Assembly: GCA_016199305.1 (NCBI GenBank)
Contig: JACQGZ010000025.1
Location: forward strand, 1-6,635
From: Armatimonadota bacterium
GTDB taxonomy: Bacteria > Sysuimicrobiota > Sysuimicrobiia > Sysuimicrobiales > Humicultoraceae
DNA length: 6,635 bases
Direction: 5' to 3'
The translations under genes and the position numbers were made by a program. A model generated the notes under the pieces. That model ran no database searches, had not been told where the DNA came from, and saw only the letters and a program-made list of their open reading frames with translations. Positions 1 to 5,973 of this stretch are shown piece after piece (the first letter of the stretch is position 1; each line of letters opens with the position of its first letter).

Positions 1-1
1 C

Positions 2-277
2 GTCGGCGATCCCAGGGTGCGGCGGATCAACGAGACGCAGCGCCGGCTGGCGCGGATCCTGGTGCCGATCAACTACACACGGGAGGGACGCTTCCGGCAC
101 GACCCCGCTCTCGACGTGCCGTCCCTGCCCGACCTGGCCCCGGCGTCGCGGCTGAGGTCGCTGGTCCCCGGCAGCGAGGCGTTTCACGTGACGCTGGTCC
201 ATCTGACGCGTGGGCGCAATCGCGTCCACGGCGCGCTGCGCGACGCGCGCCGGGTGATTGAGGAGGTGGCATGGTGA
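2..277 (+). CDS. C-terminal end of a probable M28-type (Zn) aminopeptidase, 5'-truncated
   Basis: An open frame enters from the left edge (first full codon at 2) and ends at TGA 275-277, giving 91 residues of a C-terminus. No catalytic motif is inside the window. A GTG at 17 could start a short protein, but the frame is open to the edge and codon use is coding-like throughout, so a truncated longer gene is more likely. The segment contains LVPINYTREGRFRHDPAL (about residues 20-37), then a Pro/Leu-rich stretch and a helical tail with RGRNRVHGALRDARRVIEE. From memory this resembles the C-terminal helical part of some bacterial M28-family peptidases, where a helical domain follows the zinc-peptidase core. 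That assignment is recollection, not a search result. The stop overlaps the start of the following M20 gene, so the two are probably co-transcribed and translationally coupled. A peptidase next to a peptidase homologue fits, but other families are possible. Confidence 0.5.
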   Translation, partial: VGDPRVRRINETQRRLARILVPINYTREGRFRHDPALDVPSLPDLAPASRLRSLVPGSEAFHVTLVHLTRGRNRVHGALRDARRVIEEVAW

Positions 278-279
278 TG
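261..279 (+). promoter_or_regulatory. Strong Shine-Dalgarno with three clustered in-frame starts (stop/start coupling)
   Basis: AGGAGGTG at 261-268 is a near-perfect anti-16S match. Three in-frame start codons follow: ATG 271, GTG 274 and ATG 277. The upstream gene stops at TGA 275-277, so ATG 277 forms a TGATG overlap typical of termination-reinitiation, while ATG 271 would give a 7-base overlap. Spacing from AGGAGG to the start is 4, 7 or 10 bases. The choice changes the protein by only two residues. Confidence 0.7.
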
Positions 280-1662
280 ATCTCCGAGCCCGTTGAGGCC
301 CAGATCGACGCGGCGTTCGATCGCCACCTGGAGCGGGTGCGCGCCTTTGTCCGCCAACCCAGCATCAGCGGCGAGGGGGTGGGGATGGAGGCGATGGCGG
401 AGATGGTCCGCGACGCCATCCGCGGACTCGGCGGGAGCGCGGAGATCGTCCCCACGCCCGGCTGGCCGGTCGTCTCCGGAGCGATCGATGCCGGCCGGCC
501 GAAGACGCTGCTGCTCTACGGCATGTACGATGTCCAGCCCGTGGAGGGCGAGGAATGGCTGGTTTCCCCATTCGCCGGCGAAACCGTCGATCTCCCCGAG
601 ATCGGGCCGAGCCTCGTCGCCCGCGGCGTGTACAACACCAAGGGCCCGCTGGCCGGCCTGATCAACGTCCTGGAAACCATCCAGGCGACCGACGGGCGCC
701 TGCCGGTCAACGTCAAGTTCGTCGTCGAGGGCGAAGAGGAACTGGGCAGCCGGCACCTGCCGTGGTTCATCCAGGCCCATCGCGATCGGCTGGGCGCCGA
801 TGCCACCTACTTTCCCTTCTACTGCCAGGACCGGCACGGCAAGCCGCACCTCTGGCTGGGCGTCAAGGGGATCCAGTACTTCGAGGTGCGGTGCCGCGGC
901 GGGGCCTGGGGCGGCCCGCGGACCCGCGGGGTGCACGGCAGCAACGCCGTCTGGATCGGCAACCCGGTGTGGCGGCTGATCAAGGCGCTGGCGACGATGA
1001 TGGACGAGGACGAGCAGATCCAGGTCGAGGGACTCGGCGACGGCGCGGTCCCTCAGGCGGAAGACGCCGAACTCCTGGCGCGGCTGGCCCGGACCTTCGA
1101 CCCGGTCACGGAACTGTGGAACTGGGACGCGGATCGGTTCAAGTACGATCTGCGGGCGGACGCGCTGCTGCGGCGCTATGTGAACGACCCGACGCTGAAC
1201 ATCGACGGCATCTGGGGAGGCTACACCGGGCCCGGCACCAAGACGCTGCTCCCCCACGAGGTGCGGGTGAAGATGGACGTCCGGCTGGCGCCGGACATGG
1301 AGCCGGAGCGCGTCCGGGAGCGGATCGTCGCCCACCTCCGCCGGATCGATCGCGGCGACCTCGAGGTGGAGTTCGAGGAGGGCTACCCGCCGGCCCGCAC
1401 CAGCGTCCACGAGCCGGTCGTGCAGGCGCTCGTCCGGTCGTTTCGCTCGCTGGGCCGCGAGCCCGAGATCTGGCCGACCATCGCCGGCTCGGCGCCGTTC
1501 TACCTCTTCCGGCGGGTCCTCGGCCAGCCGTTCGCCTCGGGCGGTCTGGGGCACGGCGGCCGCCCCCACAGCCCCAACGAATACGCCACCCTCGAGGGGA
1601 TGCGGCTCTTCGAGCGCTCCGTGGCCCGGTTCCTCTACGAGTTTGCCGGCGCGGGGTCGTGA
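271..1662 (+). CDS. M20-family peptidase/deacylase homologue with altered metal-ligand motifs
   Basis: This 463-residue protein has the usual length for the M20 (ArgE/DapE/carnosinase) family, whose members are two-zinc amidohydrolases with a catalytic domain and an inserted dimerisation domain. Family landmarks are visible: LLYGMYDVQP (81-90), ARGVYNTKGPLAG (117-129), EGEEELGS (153-160), an inserted domain around 195-320, GGYTGPGTKTLLP (316-328) and HSPNEY (433-438). The catalytic Glu (E156) and metal Glu (E157) and the last ligand His (H433) are present. The first ligand His of the usual G-H-Y-D motif is Met85. The bridging Asp of D-D-K-G is Asn122 (followed by Thr123). The Asp of the usual S-D-T motif aligns with Phe183, though D187 lies four residues later. 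The protein may therefore be a single-metal, altered-mechanism or non-catalytic member. It has no signal peptide, so it is probably cytoplasmic. It follows the M28-like gene with overlapping stop and start. Family membership is secure; activity and substrate are unknown. Confidence 0.88.
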   Translation: MVMISEPVEAQIDAAFDRHLERVRAFVRQPSISGEGVGMEAMAEMVRDAIRGLGGSAEIVPTPGWPVVSGAIDAGRPKTLLLYGMYDVQPVEGEEWLVSPFAGETVDLPEIGPSLVARGVYNTKGPLAGLINVLETIQATDGRLPVNVKFVVEGEEELGSRHLPWFIQAHRDRLGADATYFPFYCQDRHGKPHLWLGVKGIQYFEVRCRGGAWGGPRTRGVHGSNAVWIGNPVWRLIKALATMMDEDEQIQVEGLGDGAVPQAEDAELLARLARTFDPVTELWNWDADRFKYDLRADALLRRYVNDPTLNIDGIWGGYTGPGTKTLLPHEVRVKMDVRLAPDMEPERVRERIVAHLRRIDRGDLEVEFEEGYPPARTSVHEPVVQALVRSFRSLGREPEIWPTIAGSAPFYLFRRVLGQPFASGGLGHGGRPHSPNEYATLEGMRLFERSVARFLYEFAGAGS

Positions 1663-1673
1663 CGACCGGCGGG

Positions 1674-3422
1674 TCAGGTCCCCGGATGCAGCGGGACGCG
1701 GGGGATGAGGACCCGCTGCGCCTTCACATCCCACAGGCCGCGATAGGTGAGGCGGAGGTCGGGGAGGGAGTCGAAGGAGAGGAAGAGCAGCGAGTAGGTA
1801 GGGTCGGCGTGGCGGTACCCGCGCTCCCGCAGGAGAGCGCTGAGGCGGCGGACCGCATCGGCGGCGGCCGGCAGGGGGCCGGGGGACATCATCCCCGCGA
1901 GGGGCAGGGGGACTTCGAGCAGGACGGCGCCGTCCTCCACGAGCACGACCCCTCCACCGATCTCCAGCACCCGCTGTGCCGCCGCTGCGCAGGCGGCGGG
2001 ATCGTCTCCGATCACCGTCACCCCCCGGGCGATGCTGAAGGTGGAGGCCAGTCCCTCCAGACGCTCCGCGAAGCCGGAGATCAGCCCGCGCGTGATCCAC
2101 CCACCCGTCGCGTCCACGAGCGCCAGACGCTGCACCCCCGGCGGCAGACGCCCGCCGGTGATCGGGACATCGATCCGCCGGGTGATCACCTCGTTCTCCA
2201 GGTGCAGGGCAGGGGCGGTCCCCTCGGCGGGGAGGGCGAACATGCCGGGCGCCGGGCGCCAGGTGGGGGCGTACGCCCGCGGAAAGAACGCCTCCCACTC
2301 CGGCTCCGGCAGGTCCAGGAGGAGGCGTCCCCCTGCGGCGGCGATGCGGCCGCCGGCGATGACGATCTCCGGCCGCGGCGCGCGCAGATCGGTCAGGACG
2401 TTGATGTCGGCGGCACGGCCGGGAGCGATCCCGCCCAGCTCCTCGTCGAGGCCGTAGTAGGTCACCGGGTTGATCGTCGCCATCTGATAGGCGGCGATCG
2501 GATCGACGCCGGCGTCGATGGCGGCCCCGATGAGATGATCCATGTACCCTTCGTCGGCGATGAAGGCGGCGTTGGGGCCGTCGGGCGTGAGCATCAGACG
2601 CCCGGAGAAGGCCCGCGCCCCGGTGGCCACGGAGGCGAGGGCCGGGAGGTCGCGGCGAATGGAGGAGTGGCGCAGCATGACGAAGAGGCCGGCCCGCAGA
2701 CGGTCGAGGGCCTGCTCGGGCGTGATGGCCTCGTGATCGCTGCTGATGCCCGCCGCGGCCAGCGCCTGCAGCCGCTCGGCGCCGACGCCCGGCGCGTGTC
2801 CCTCCACACGCCGTCCCGCGGCGAGGGCCTCGGCGATGCCGTCGGTGAGGGAGGGATCGCCCCGATAGAGCGCTGGCCAGCGCGTGATCTCTCCGACGGC
2901 GCGCACGCTCTCCAACCGGAGCAGAGGCCGCAACCGCTCCCGGGCGAAGAGGTCAGCCTCCCGCGGGTCGGGGGCCTGCGCGTGAAGCCGCAGGAACCAG
3001 AAGAAGCGCAGGGGCAGGGTGGAGAGAGCCGCGAGCAAGCCCTCTGCGCGGCCGGGCGCGGCGTGGAGCAGGATCATCAGCGTGTCCATGACGACGGCCG
3101 TCGTGCCCAGCGGGAGGATGGCGGCCGCGAGGGCCACCGGGTTGGCGAAGGCGGGGGGATGGCCGTGGGGGTCGATGTAGCCGGGGACGAGCAGGCGGCC
3201 GGCCACGGAGAGGACGTGGGTCTGCGGACCGAGCATCGTGCGGGTCATGCCCACGTAGGCGATCCGCCCCCGGGCGACCGCGACATTGGCTTCCAGGACC
3301 TCGCCGGAATAGATGTTGAGGACGCGTCCGCCTTCCAGAAAGAGGTCGGCCGGGGCGTCGCCGCGCGCCACCGCGGCCAGGGCGCGCAGGTCCTCGGCGG
3401 TACGGGTCGTTCGGCGCGTCAT
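1674..3422 (-). CDS. Adenine-deaminase-like amidohydrolase (Ade/COG1001-type), probably not a true adenine deaminase
   Basis: This 582-residue protein matches adenine deaminases in length and two-domain plan. The N-terminus, ARGDAPADLFLEGGRVLNIY (19-38), is typical of the family. The amidohydrolase barrel shows H-G-H (86-88), GEI with E178, EGHAPG with H209, SDHE with H230, a TPDG segment with D281, and MATINP and IAPGRAADI (332-340). The C-terminal adenine-deaminase domain follows (about 400-582), with GGGVVLVEDG (489-498), LPLAGMM (506-512) and GLWDV near the end. The metal ligands therefore look mostly kept. However, the usual R-E-G-S is R-H-S-S (251-254), the second Asp of T-D-D is Gly282, and the C-terminal H-D-S-H-N motif is absent, replaced by FSIARGV (462-468). 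This suggests a different amidine, amide or purine-like substrate. I chose ATG 3420-3422 because family homology begins there. It has only a weak ribosome site (GGTGG, 6 bases upstream). The gene ends 11 bases from the convergent M20 gene. Confidence 0.85.
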   Translation of the reverse strand: MTRRTTRTAEDLRALAAVARGDAPADLFLEGGRVLNIYSGEVLEANVAVARGRIAYVGMTRTMLGPQTHVLSVAGRLLVPGYIDPHGHPPAFANPVALAAAILPLGTTAVVMDTLMILLHAAPGRAEGLLAALSTLPLRFFWFLRLHAQAPDPREADLFARERLRPLLRLESVRAVGEITRWPALYRGDPSLTDGIAEALAAGRRVEGHAPGVGAERLQALAAAGISSDHEAITPEQALDRLRAGLFVMLRHSSIRRDLPALASVATGARAFSGRLMLTPDGPNAAFIADEGYMDHLIGAAIDAGVDPIAAYQMATINPVTYYGLDEELGGIAPGRAADINVLTDLRAPRPEIVIAGGRIAAAGGRLLLDLPEPEWEAFFPRAYAPTWRPAPGMFALPAEGTAPALHLENEVITRRIDVPITGGRLPPGVQRLALVDATGGWITRGLISGFAERLEGLASTFSIARGVTVIGDDPAACAAAAQRVLEIGGGVVLVEDGAVLLEVPLPLAGMMSPGPLPAAADAVRRLSALLRERGYRHADPTYSLLFLSFDSLPDLRLTYRGLWDVKAQRVLIPRVPLHPGT

Positions 3423-3466
3423 GTGCTGCCACCGGGAGCGCCGCGGGCAGAGGGTGAGCGCGGCGT

Positions 3467-3494
3467 CCCCGTGAACCTTACGATAGACACGGGG
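3467..3494. repeat. Perfect 7-bp inverted repeat with 14-bp spacer, operator-like
   Basis: CCCCGTG at 3467-3473 is matched by CACGGGG at 3488-3494, separated by AACCTTACGATAGA. The arm centres are 21 bp apart, about two helical turns, and the repeat sits in the AT-rich pocket of the divergent intergenic region. An alternative outer pairing GTCCCC (3465-3470) with GGGGAC (3493-3498) also exists. It could be an operator for a dimeric regulator or a leader hairpin. In such GC-rich DNA a chance origin is possible. Confidence 0.35.
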
Positions 3495-3550
3495 GGACAA
3501 TTTCGTCGGGGGCTGGGAGAACTCCGCCGTCGGCCTCCGCGAGCGCATCT

Positions 3551-3558
3551 GGAGGTGA
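3551..3558 (+). promoter_or_regulatory. Ribosome binding site of the MBL-fold gene
   Basis: GGAGGTGA ends 4 bases before ATG 3563. It is a strong Shine-Dalgarno match and fixes the start of the downstream gene. It contrasts with the weak site of the divergent amidohydrolase. Confidence 0.75.
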
Positions 3559-3562
3559 CGAG

Positions 3563-4234
3563 ATGGAGTTGACCTATTACGGCCACGCCATGTTCCTGTT
3601 GAAGGCCGCCGACGGGACCACGATCCTGATCGATCCGTTTGATGAGAAGGTCGGCTACCCGATGCCCGAGGTCGCGCCGACGGCGGTCACGGCCTCCCAC
3701 GAGCACTCCGACCACAATCACGTGCAGATGGCCAAAGGGACCCCGAAGGTCATCCGCGGCCTGGCCGAGGGGGGCAAGGCCTGGGCGAAGGTGGAGGAGC
3801 GGGTGGGGCCGGTGCGGATCACGACCGTGCCCACCTTCCACGACGCCAGCGGTGGGTCGGAGCGCGGCCGCAACGCCGTCTTCATCTTCGAGGTGGAGGG
3901 GCTCCGCGTCGCCCACGCGGGCGACCTCGGGCACACCCTCGACGCCGACCAGACCCGGGCCATCGGCCGGCCGGATCTGCTGATGATTCCGGTAGGCGGC
4001 TACTACACCATCGGTCCGAAGGAAGCCGACGCGGTCATCGCGGCCCTGAACCCGCGAGTGGTTATCCCCATGCACTACAAGACCGAGGCCAACGCGGGCT
4101 GGCCGATCGGCACGCTGGACGAGTTCGCCGGGGCCAAGTCCGGTGTCTCGCGGAAGGGGCGCGCGGTCTCGTTGAGCCTCGAGACCCTCCCCGCGGAGGG
4201 AGCGGTCTGGGTGCTCGCGCACGCGGGGGCGTAA
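3563..4234 (+). CDS. Metallo-beta-lactamase-fold metal-dependent hydrolase (UlaG/UPF0173-like)
   Basis: This 223-residue protein is a complete small MBL-fold hydrolase. It starts with MELTYYGHAMFLLK, the typical first strand of the UlaG/UPF0173 group, followed by ILIDPF (21-26). The dinuclear metal site is intact: HEHSDH (46-51, the H-x-H-x-D-H motif), H93 in TFHD, D121 in AGDLGH (119-124) and H171 in IPMHYK (168-173). There is no signal peptide, so it is likely cytoplasmic. Group members include UlaG (L-ascorbate-6-phosphate lactonase) and many proteins of unknown substrate, and nothing nearby points to ascorbate use, so no specific reaction is assigned. The start is set by a strong ribosome site 4 bases upstream. 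The gene diverges from the amidohydrolase and is followed after 16 bases by a broken small frame. No clear terminator was found after its stop. Confidence 0.88.
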   Translation: MELTYYGHAMFLLKAADGTTILIDPFDEKVGYPMPEVAPTAVTASHEHSDHNHVQMAKGTPKVIRGLAEGGKAWAKVEERVGPVRITTVPTFHDASGGSERGRNAVFIFEVEGLRVAHAGDLGHTLDADQTRAIGRPDLLMIPVGGYYTIGPKEADAVIAALNPRVVIPMHYKTEANAGWPIGTLDEFAGAKSGVSRKGRAVSLSLETLPAEGAVWVLAHAGA

Positions 4235-4250
4235 AGGGCGGAGACGGCAG

Positions 4251-4455
4251 ATGGTGGAGCGGATCGCGACCAGGCACCCGGCCCGCGGCAAGCGGGGCGT
4301 CAATATCAGATGACGTCGAGCGCCGGCTGCGCGGCCGGTTCGACGGGTCGATCCGCTGGTACTACACCACTGTGAAACTCGATCTGGAGGCGCGAAGGGT
4401 CATCGCACGAGTCCCGGGCAAGACCCCGCAGCGCCTCCGCCTCACGTGGAAGTAA
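4251..4455 (+). pseudogene. Decayed small gene, internal deletion with frame change (uncharacterised small protein family)
   Basis: Two coding-like pieces lie in different frames. The first starts at ATG 4251, preceded by GGAG (4240-4243) with 7 bases between, and reads MVERIATRHPARGKRGVNIR before TGA 4311-4313. The second, one frame over, runs from about GAT 4309 to TAA 4453-4455, with strong G/C third positions and no usable start of its own. It includes GRFDGSIRWYYTTVKLDLEA and then RVPGKTPQRLRLTWK. From memory, similar C-termini (W-Y-x-T-T-V-K-L-D-L-E-A-R, then R-V-P-G and P-Q-R-L) occur in intact small proteins of about 80-90 residues, similar in style to DUF6958, whose N-termini carry an H-P...G-K-x-G-V-N-I motif. 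If that is right, roughly 25-30 central residues were lost out of frame. The alternatives are a sequencing or assembly error, or a remnant of something else. Function is unknown. Confidence 0.45.
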
Positions 4456-4473
4456 CGGGCCGCCCCCTCGTCC

Positions 4474-5973
4474 TCATCGGCGCGTGTCGAGGCGCCGCAG
4501 GTAGGTGAGCAGCGTGCGCACCCCGAACCCCGTGGCGCTGCCCACCGGCCGGTAGGGACCGCTCCCCTCCTCGCGCTCGATGAAGGCCACCGGCGCGATG
4601 TCCAGGTGGACCCAGGGCTTGCCGCCGGTGAACTCCCGCAGGAAGGCGCCGCCCTTTTCCGGCGACCCCCATCGGCCGGCAGAGTTGCGCAGGTCCGCCA
4701 CCTTGCTCTTGATCGCCTCGCGGAATTCCTCATAGAGCGGCAACGGCCACAGCCGCTCCCCCGCCTCCTCGCCGGCGTCGCGCAGGGCGTCGATGATTTT
4801 CTGATCGGTGCCCATGATCGCCGCCGCAAACGGCCCCAGGGCGATCTCCGCCCCGCCGGTGAGGGTGGCGATGTCAATGATCTCGTTGACCCGCTGCCCC
4901 GCCGCGTAGGCGATGGCGTCGGCGAGGGCGAGACGGCCCTCGGCGTCGGTGTTGGTGATCTCGATCGTCTTGCCGTTCATCGCCTTGAGGATGTCGCCCG
5001 GCTTCATCGCGCCGGGGCCCGGCATGTTCTCCACGGCCGCCATGATGCCGACGACCCGGAGGTGCTTCACCAGCTGCGGCACCACCGACATGGTCGCCAG
5101 GACCGCCGCCGCGCCCGCCATGTCCGACTTCATCGAGGCCATCTGGTCCGCGGTCTTGATGTCCAGCCCGCCGCTGTCGAAGGTCAACCCCTTGCCCACC
5201 AGCGCCACGCTGCGCCGCTGATGCGGCGGGGCGTAGTCCATGACGATCAGCCGCGCCTCCTCCGTGCTGCCGCGGCCCACGCCCAGGAGGGCGTTCATCC
5301 CGAGCCGGGTCAGCCCACCCGCCCCCAGAGCGGTGACCCGGAGGCCCGGCTGCTTGCCGACTTCCGCGGCGCGTTCGGCCAGGCGGGAAGGGGTGAGCAC
5401 GTTGGGGGGCTCGTTGACCAGATCCCGGGCCAGCACGGTGGCCTCGGCGAAGAGACGCCCGTCGGCCAGCCCGCGCTCGACCGCCTTGGCCTGCGCGCGG
5501 TCGGCCGCCAGGAGGTCGACTCGGGCAACCGGACGGCCCTGCTCGCTCCGGTACTTCTCGAAGCGGTAGGCCCCGAGGATGATCCCCTCGACGCGGGCCT
5601 GCGTGTAGAAGCGGAGGCGGGCGTCCCGCTCGCGCAGCGGGGCAAAGGCCACGTGCTGCAACCGCAGGTCCGCGGCCCGGTGCATCGCCGCGGCCGCGGC
5701 GGTGCGGATCGTCTCCGGGTTCTGCTCCTTCTCCGGCCCCAGTCCCACCGCGATCACCCGGCGCGGCGCGGTCCGGCCGGTGTGGATGACTGCGGTCTGC
5801 CCCCGTTTCCCCGTGAAGCCTTCCTCGAGGAGCGACTGGGTCAGCCGTCGTCCTATCGCCCGGTCGAGCGAGGCCAGGGGCCCCTCCAGCTTGCCCGGCG
5901 GCTCGAAGAGCCCCACCGCCAGCGCGTCGCAGGCGTGACTGGTCAGCGGCTTGGCAATCACCTGAAAGTCCAT
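4474..5973 (-). CDS. pepA: Leucyl aminopeptidase, family M17 (cytosol aminopeptidase)
   Basis: This 499-residue protein has full family length, with a variable N-terminal domain (about 1-170) and a conserved C-terminal catalytic domain. M17 enzymes are hexameric cytosolic two-metal exopeptidases that release N-terminal Leu and similar residues from peptides. The signature NTDAEGRL (341-348) is exact. All expected ligands and catalytic residues are visible: K261 and D266 in VGKGLTFDSGG (259-269), K273 in DIK, D284 in MKSDM, D343 and E345, and R347. RDLVNEPPNVLTP (183-195) is also typical. ATG 5971-5973 overlaps the stop of the upstream oxidoreductase gene (TGATG on the minus strand), and GAGGAGAT (complement of 5983-5990) lies 9 bases before it, so the two are probably translated in a coupled manner. 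It may supply free amino acids for the neighbouring enzyme. Some homologues of E. coli PepA also bind DNA; nothing here shows that. Confidence 0.95.
   Translation of the reverse strand: MDFQVIAKPLTSHACDALAVGLFEPPGKLEGPLASLDRAIGRRLTQSLLEEGFTGKRGQTAVIHTGRTAPRRVIAVGLGPEKEQNPETIRTAAAAAMHRAADLRLQHVAFAPLRERDARLRFYTQARVEGIILGAYRFEKYRSEQGRPVARVDLLAADRAQAKAVERGLADGRLFAEATVLARDLVNEPPNVLTPSRLAERAAEVGKQPGLRVTALGAGGLTRLGMNALLGVGRGSTEEARLIVMDYAPPHQRRSVALVGKGLTFDSGGLDIKTADQMASMKSDMAGAAAVLATMSVVPQLVKHLRVVGIMAAVENMPGPGAMKPGDILKAMNGKTIEITNTDAEGRLALADAIAYAAGQRVNEIIDIATLTGGAEIALGPFAAAIMGTDQKIIDALRDAGEEAGERLWPLPLYEEFREAIKSKVADLRNSAGRWGSPEKGGAFLREFTGGKPWVHLDIAPVAFIEREEGSGPYRPVGSATGFGVRTLLTYLRRLDTRR

Larger units (their letters stand above)
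3423..3562. promoter_or_regulatory. Divergent intergenic region, presumed promoters for both flanking genes
   Basis: This 140-bp gap separates the start of the amidohydrolase (leftward) from the start of the MBL-fold gene (rightward), so it must hold promoters or leaders for both unless transcription reads in from outside. The only relatively AT-rich pocket lies at about 3474-3505. I could not find a convincing -35/-10 pair on either strand: TACGAT (3479-3484, +) and TTGTCC (complement of 3495-3500, -) are partial matches without proper partners. Confidence 0.5.

Noticed and set aside
1655..1667. Near-perfect palindrome GGTCGT-G-ACGACC at the M20 stop, as a possible bidirectional terminator
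   Set aside because: A one-base centre cannot form a hairpin loop; opened up it leaves a stem of about 4 bp with no T-run on either side.
2241..2262. Short GGGCGCC-type repeats
   Set aside because: They lie inside the amidohydrolase coding frame and reflect Pro/Ala/Gly codons in GC-rich DNA.
184..2298. Open frame of about 704 codons on the minus strand
   Set aside because: It overlaps the whole M20 gene antisense and part of the amidohydrolase in another frame; its composition is low-complexity and no motif is seen.
3423..3548. 42-residue N-terminal extension of the amidohydrolase (start at 3548)
   Set aside because: It would begin only 14 bases from the divergent MBL start and cover the promoter region, and the added residues do not resemble the family N-terminus, which fits the start at 3422.
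555..3572. Open frame of about 1005 codons on the plus strand
   Set aside because: It is out of frame with the M20 gene and antisense to the amidohydrolase. Its translation is Arg/Gly/Pro-rich without any domain signature, as expected of a shadow frame in GC-rich DNA.
3419..4303. Open frame of about 294 codons on the minus strand across the MBL gene
   Set aside because: It is antisense to a gene with complete MBL motifs and a strong ribosome site, and it also crosses the divergent intergenic region; no domain is seen.
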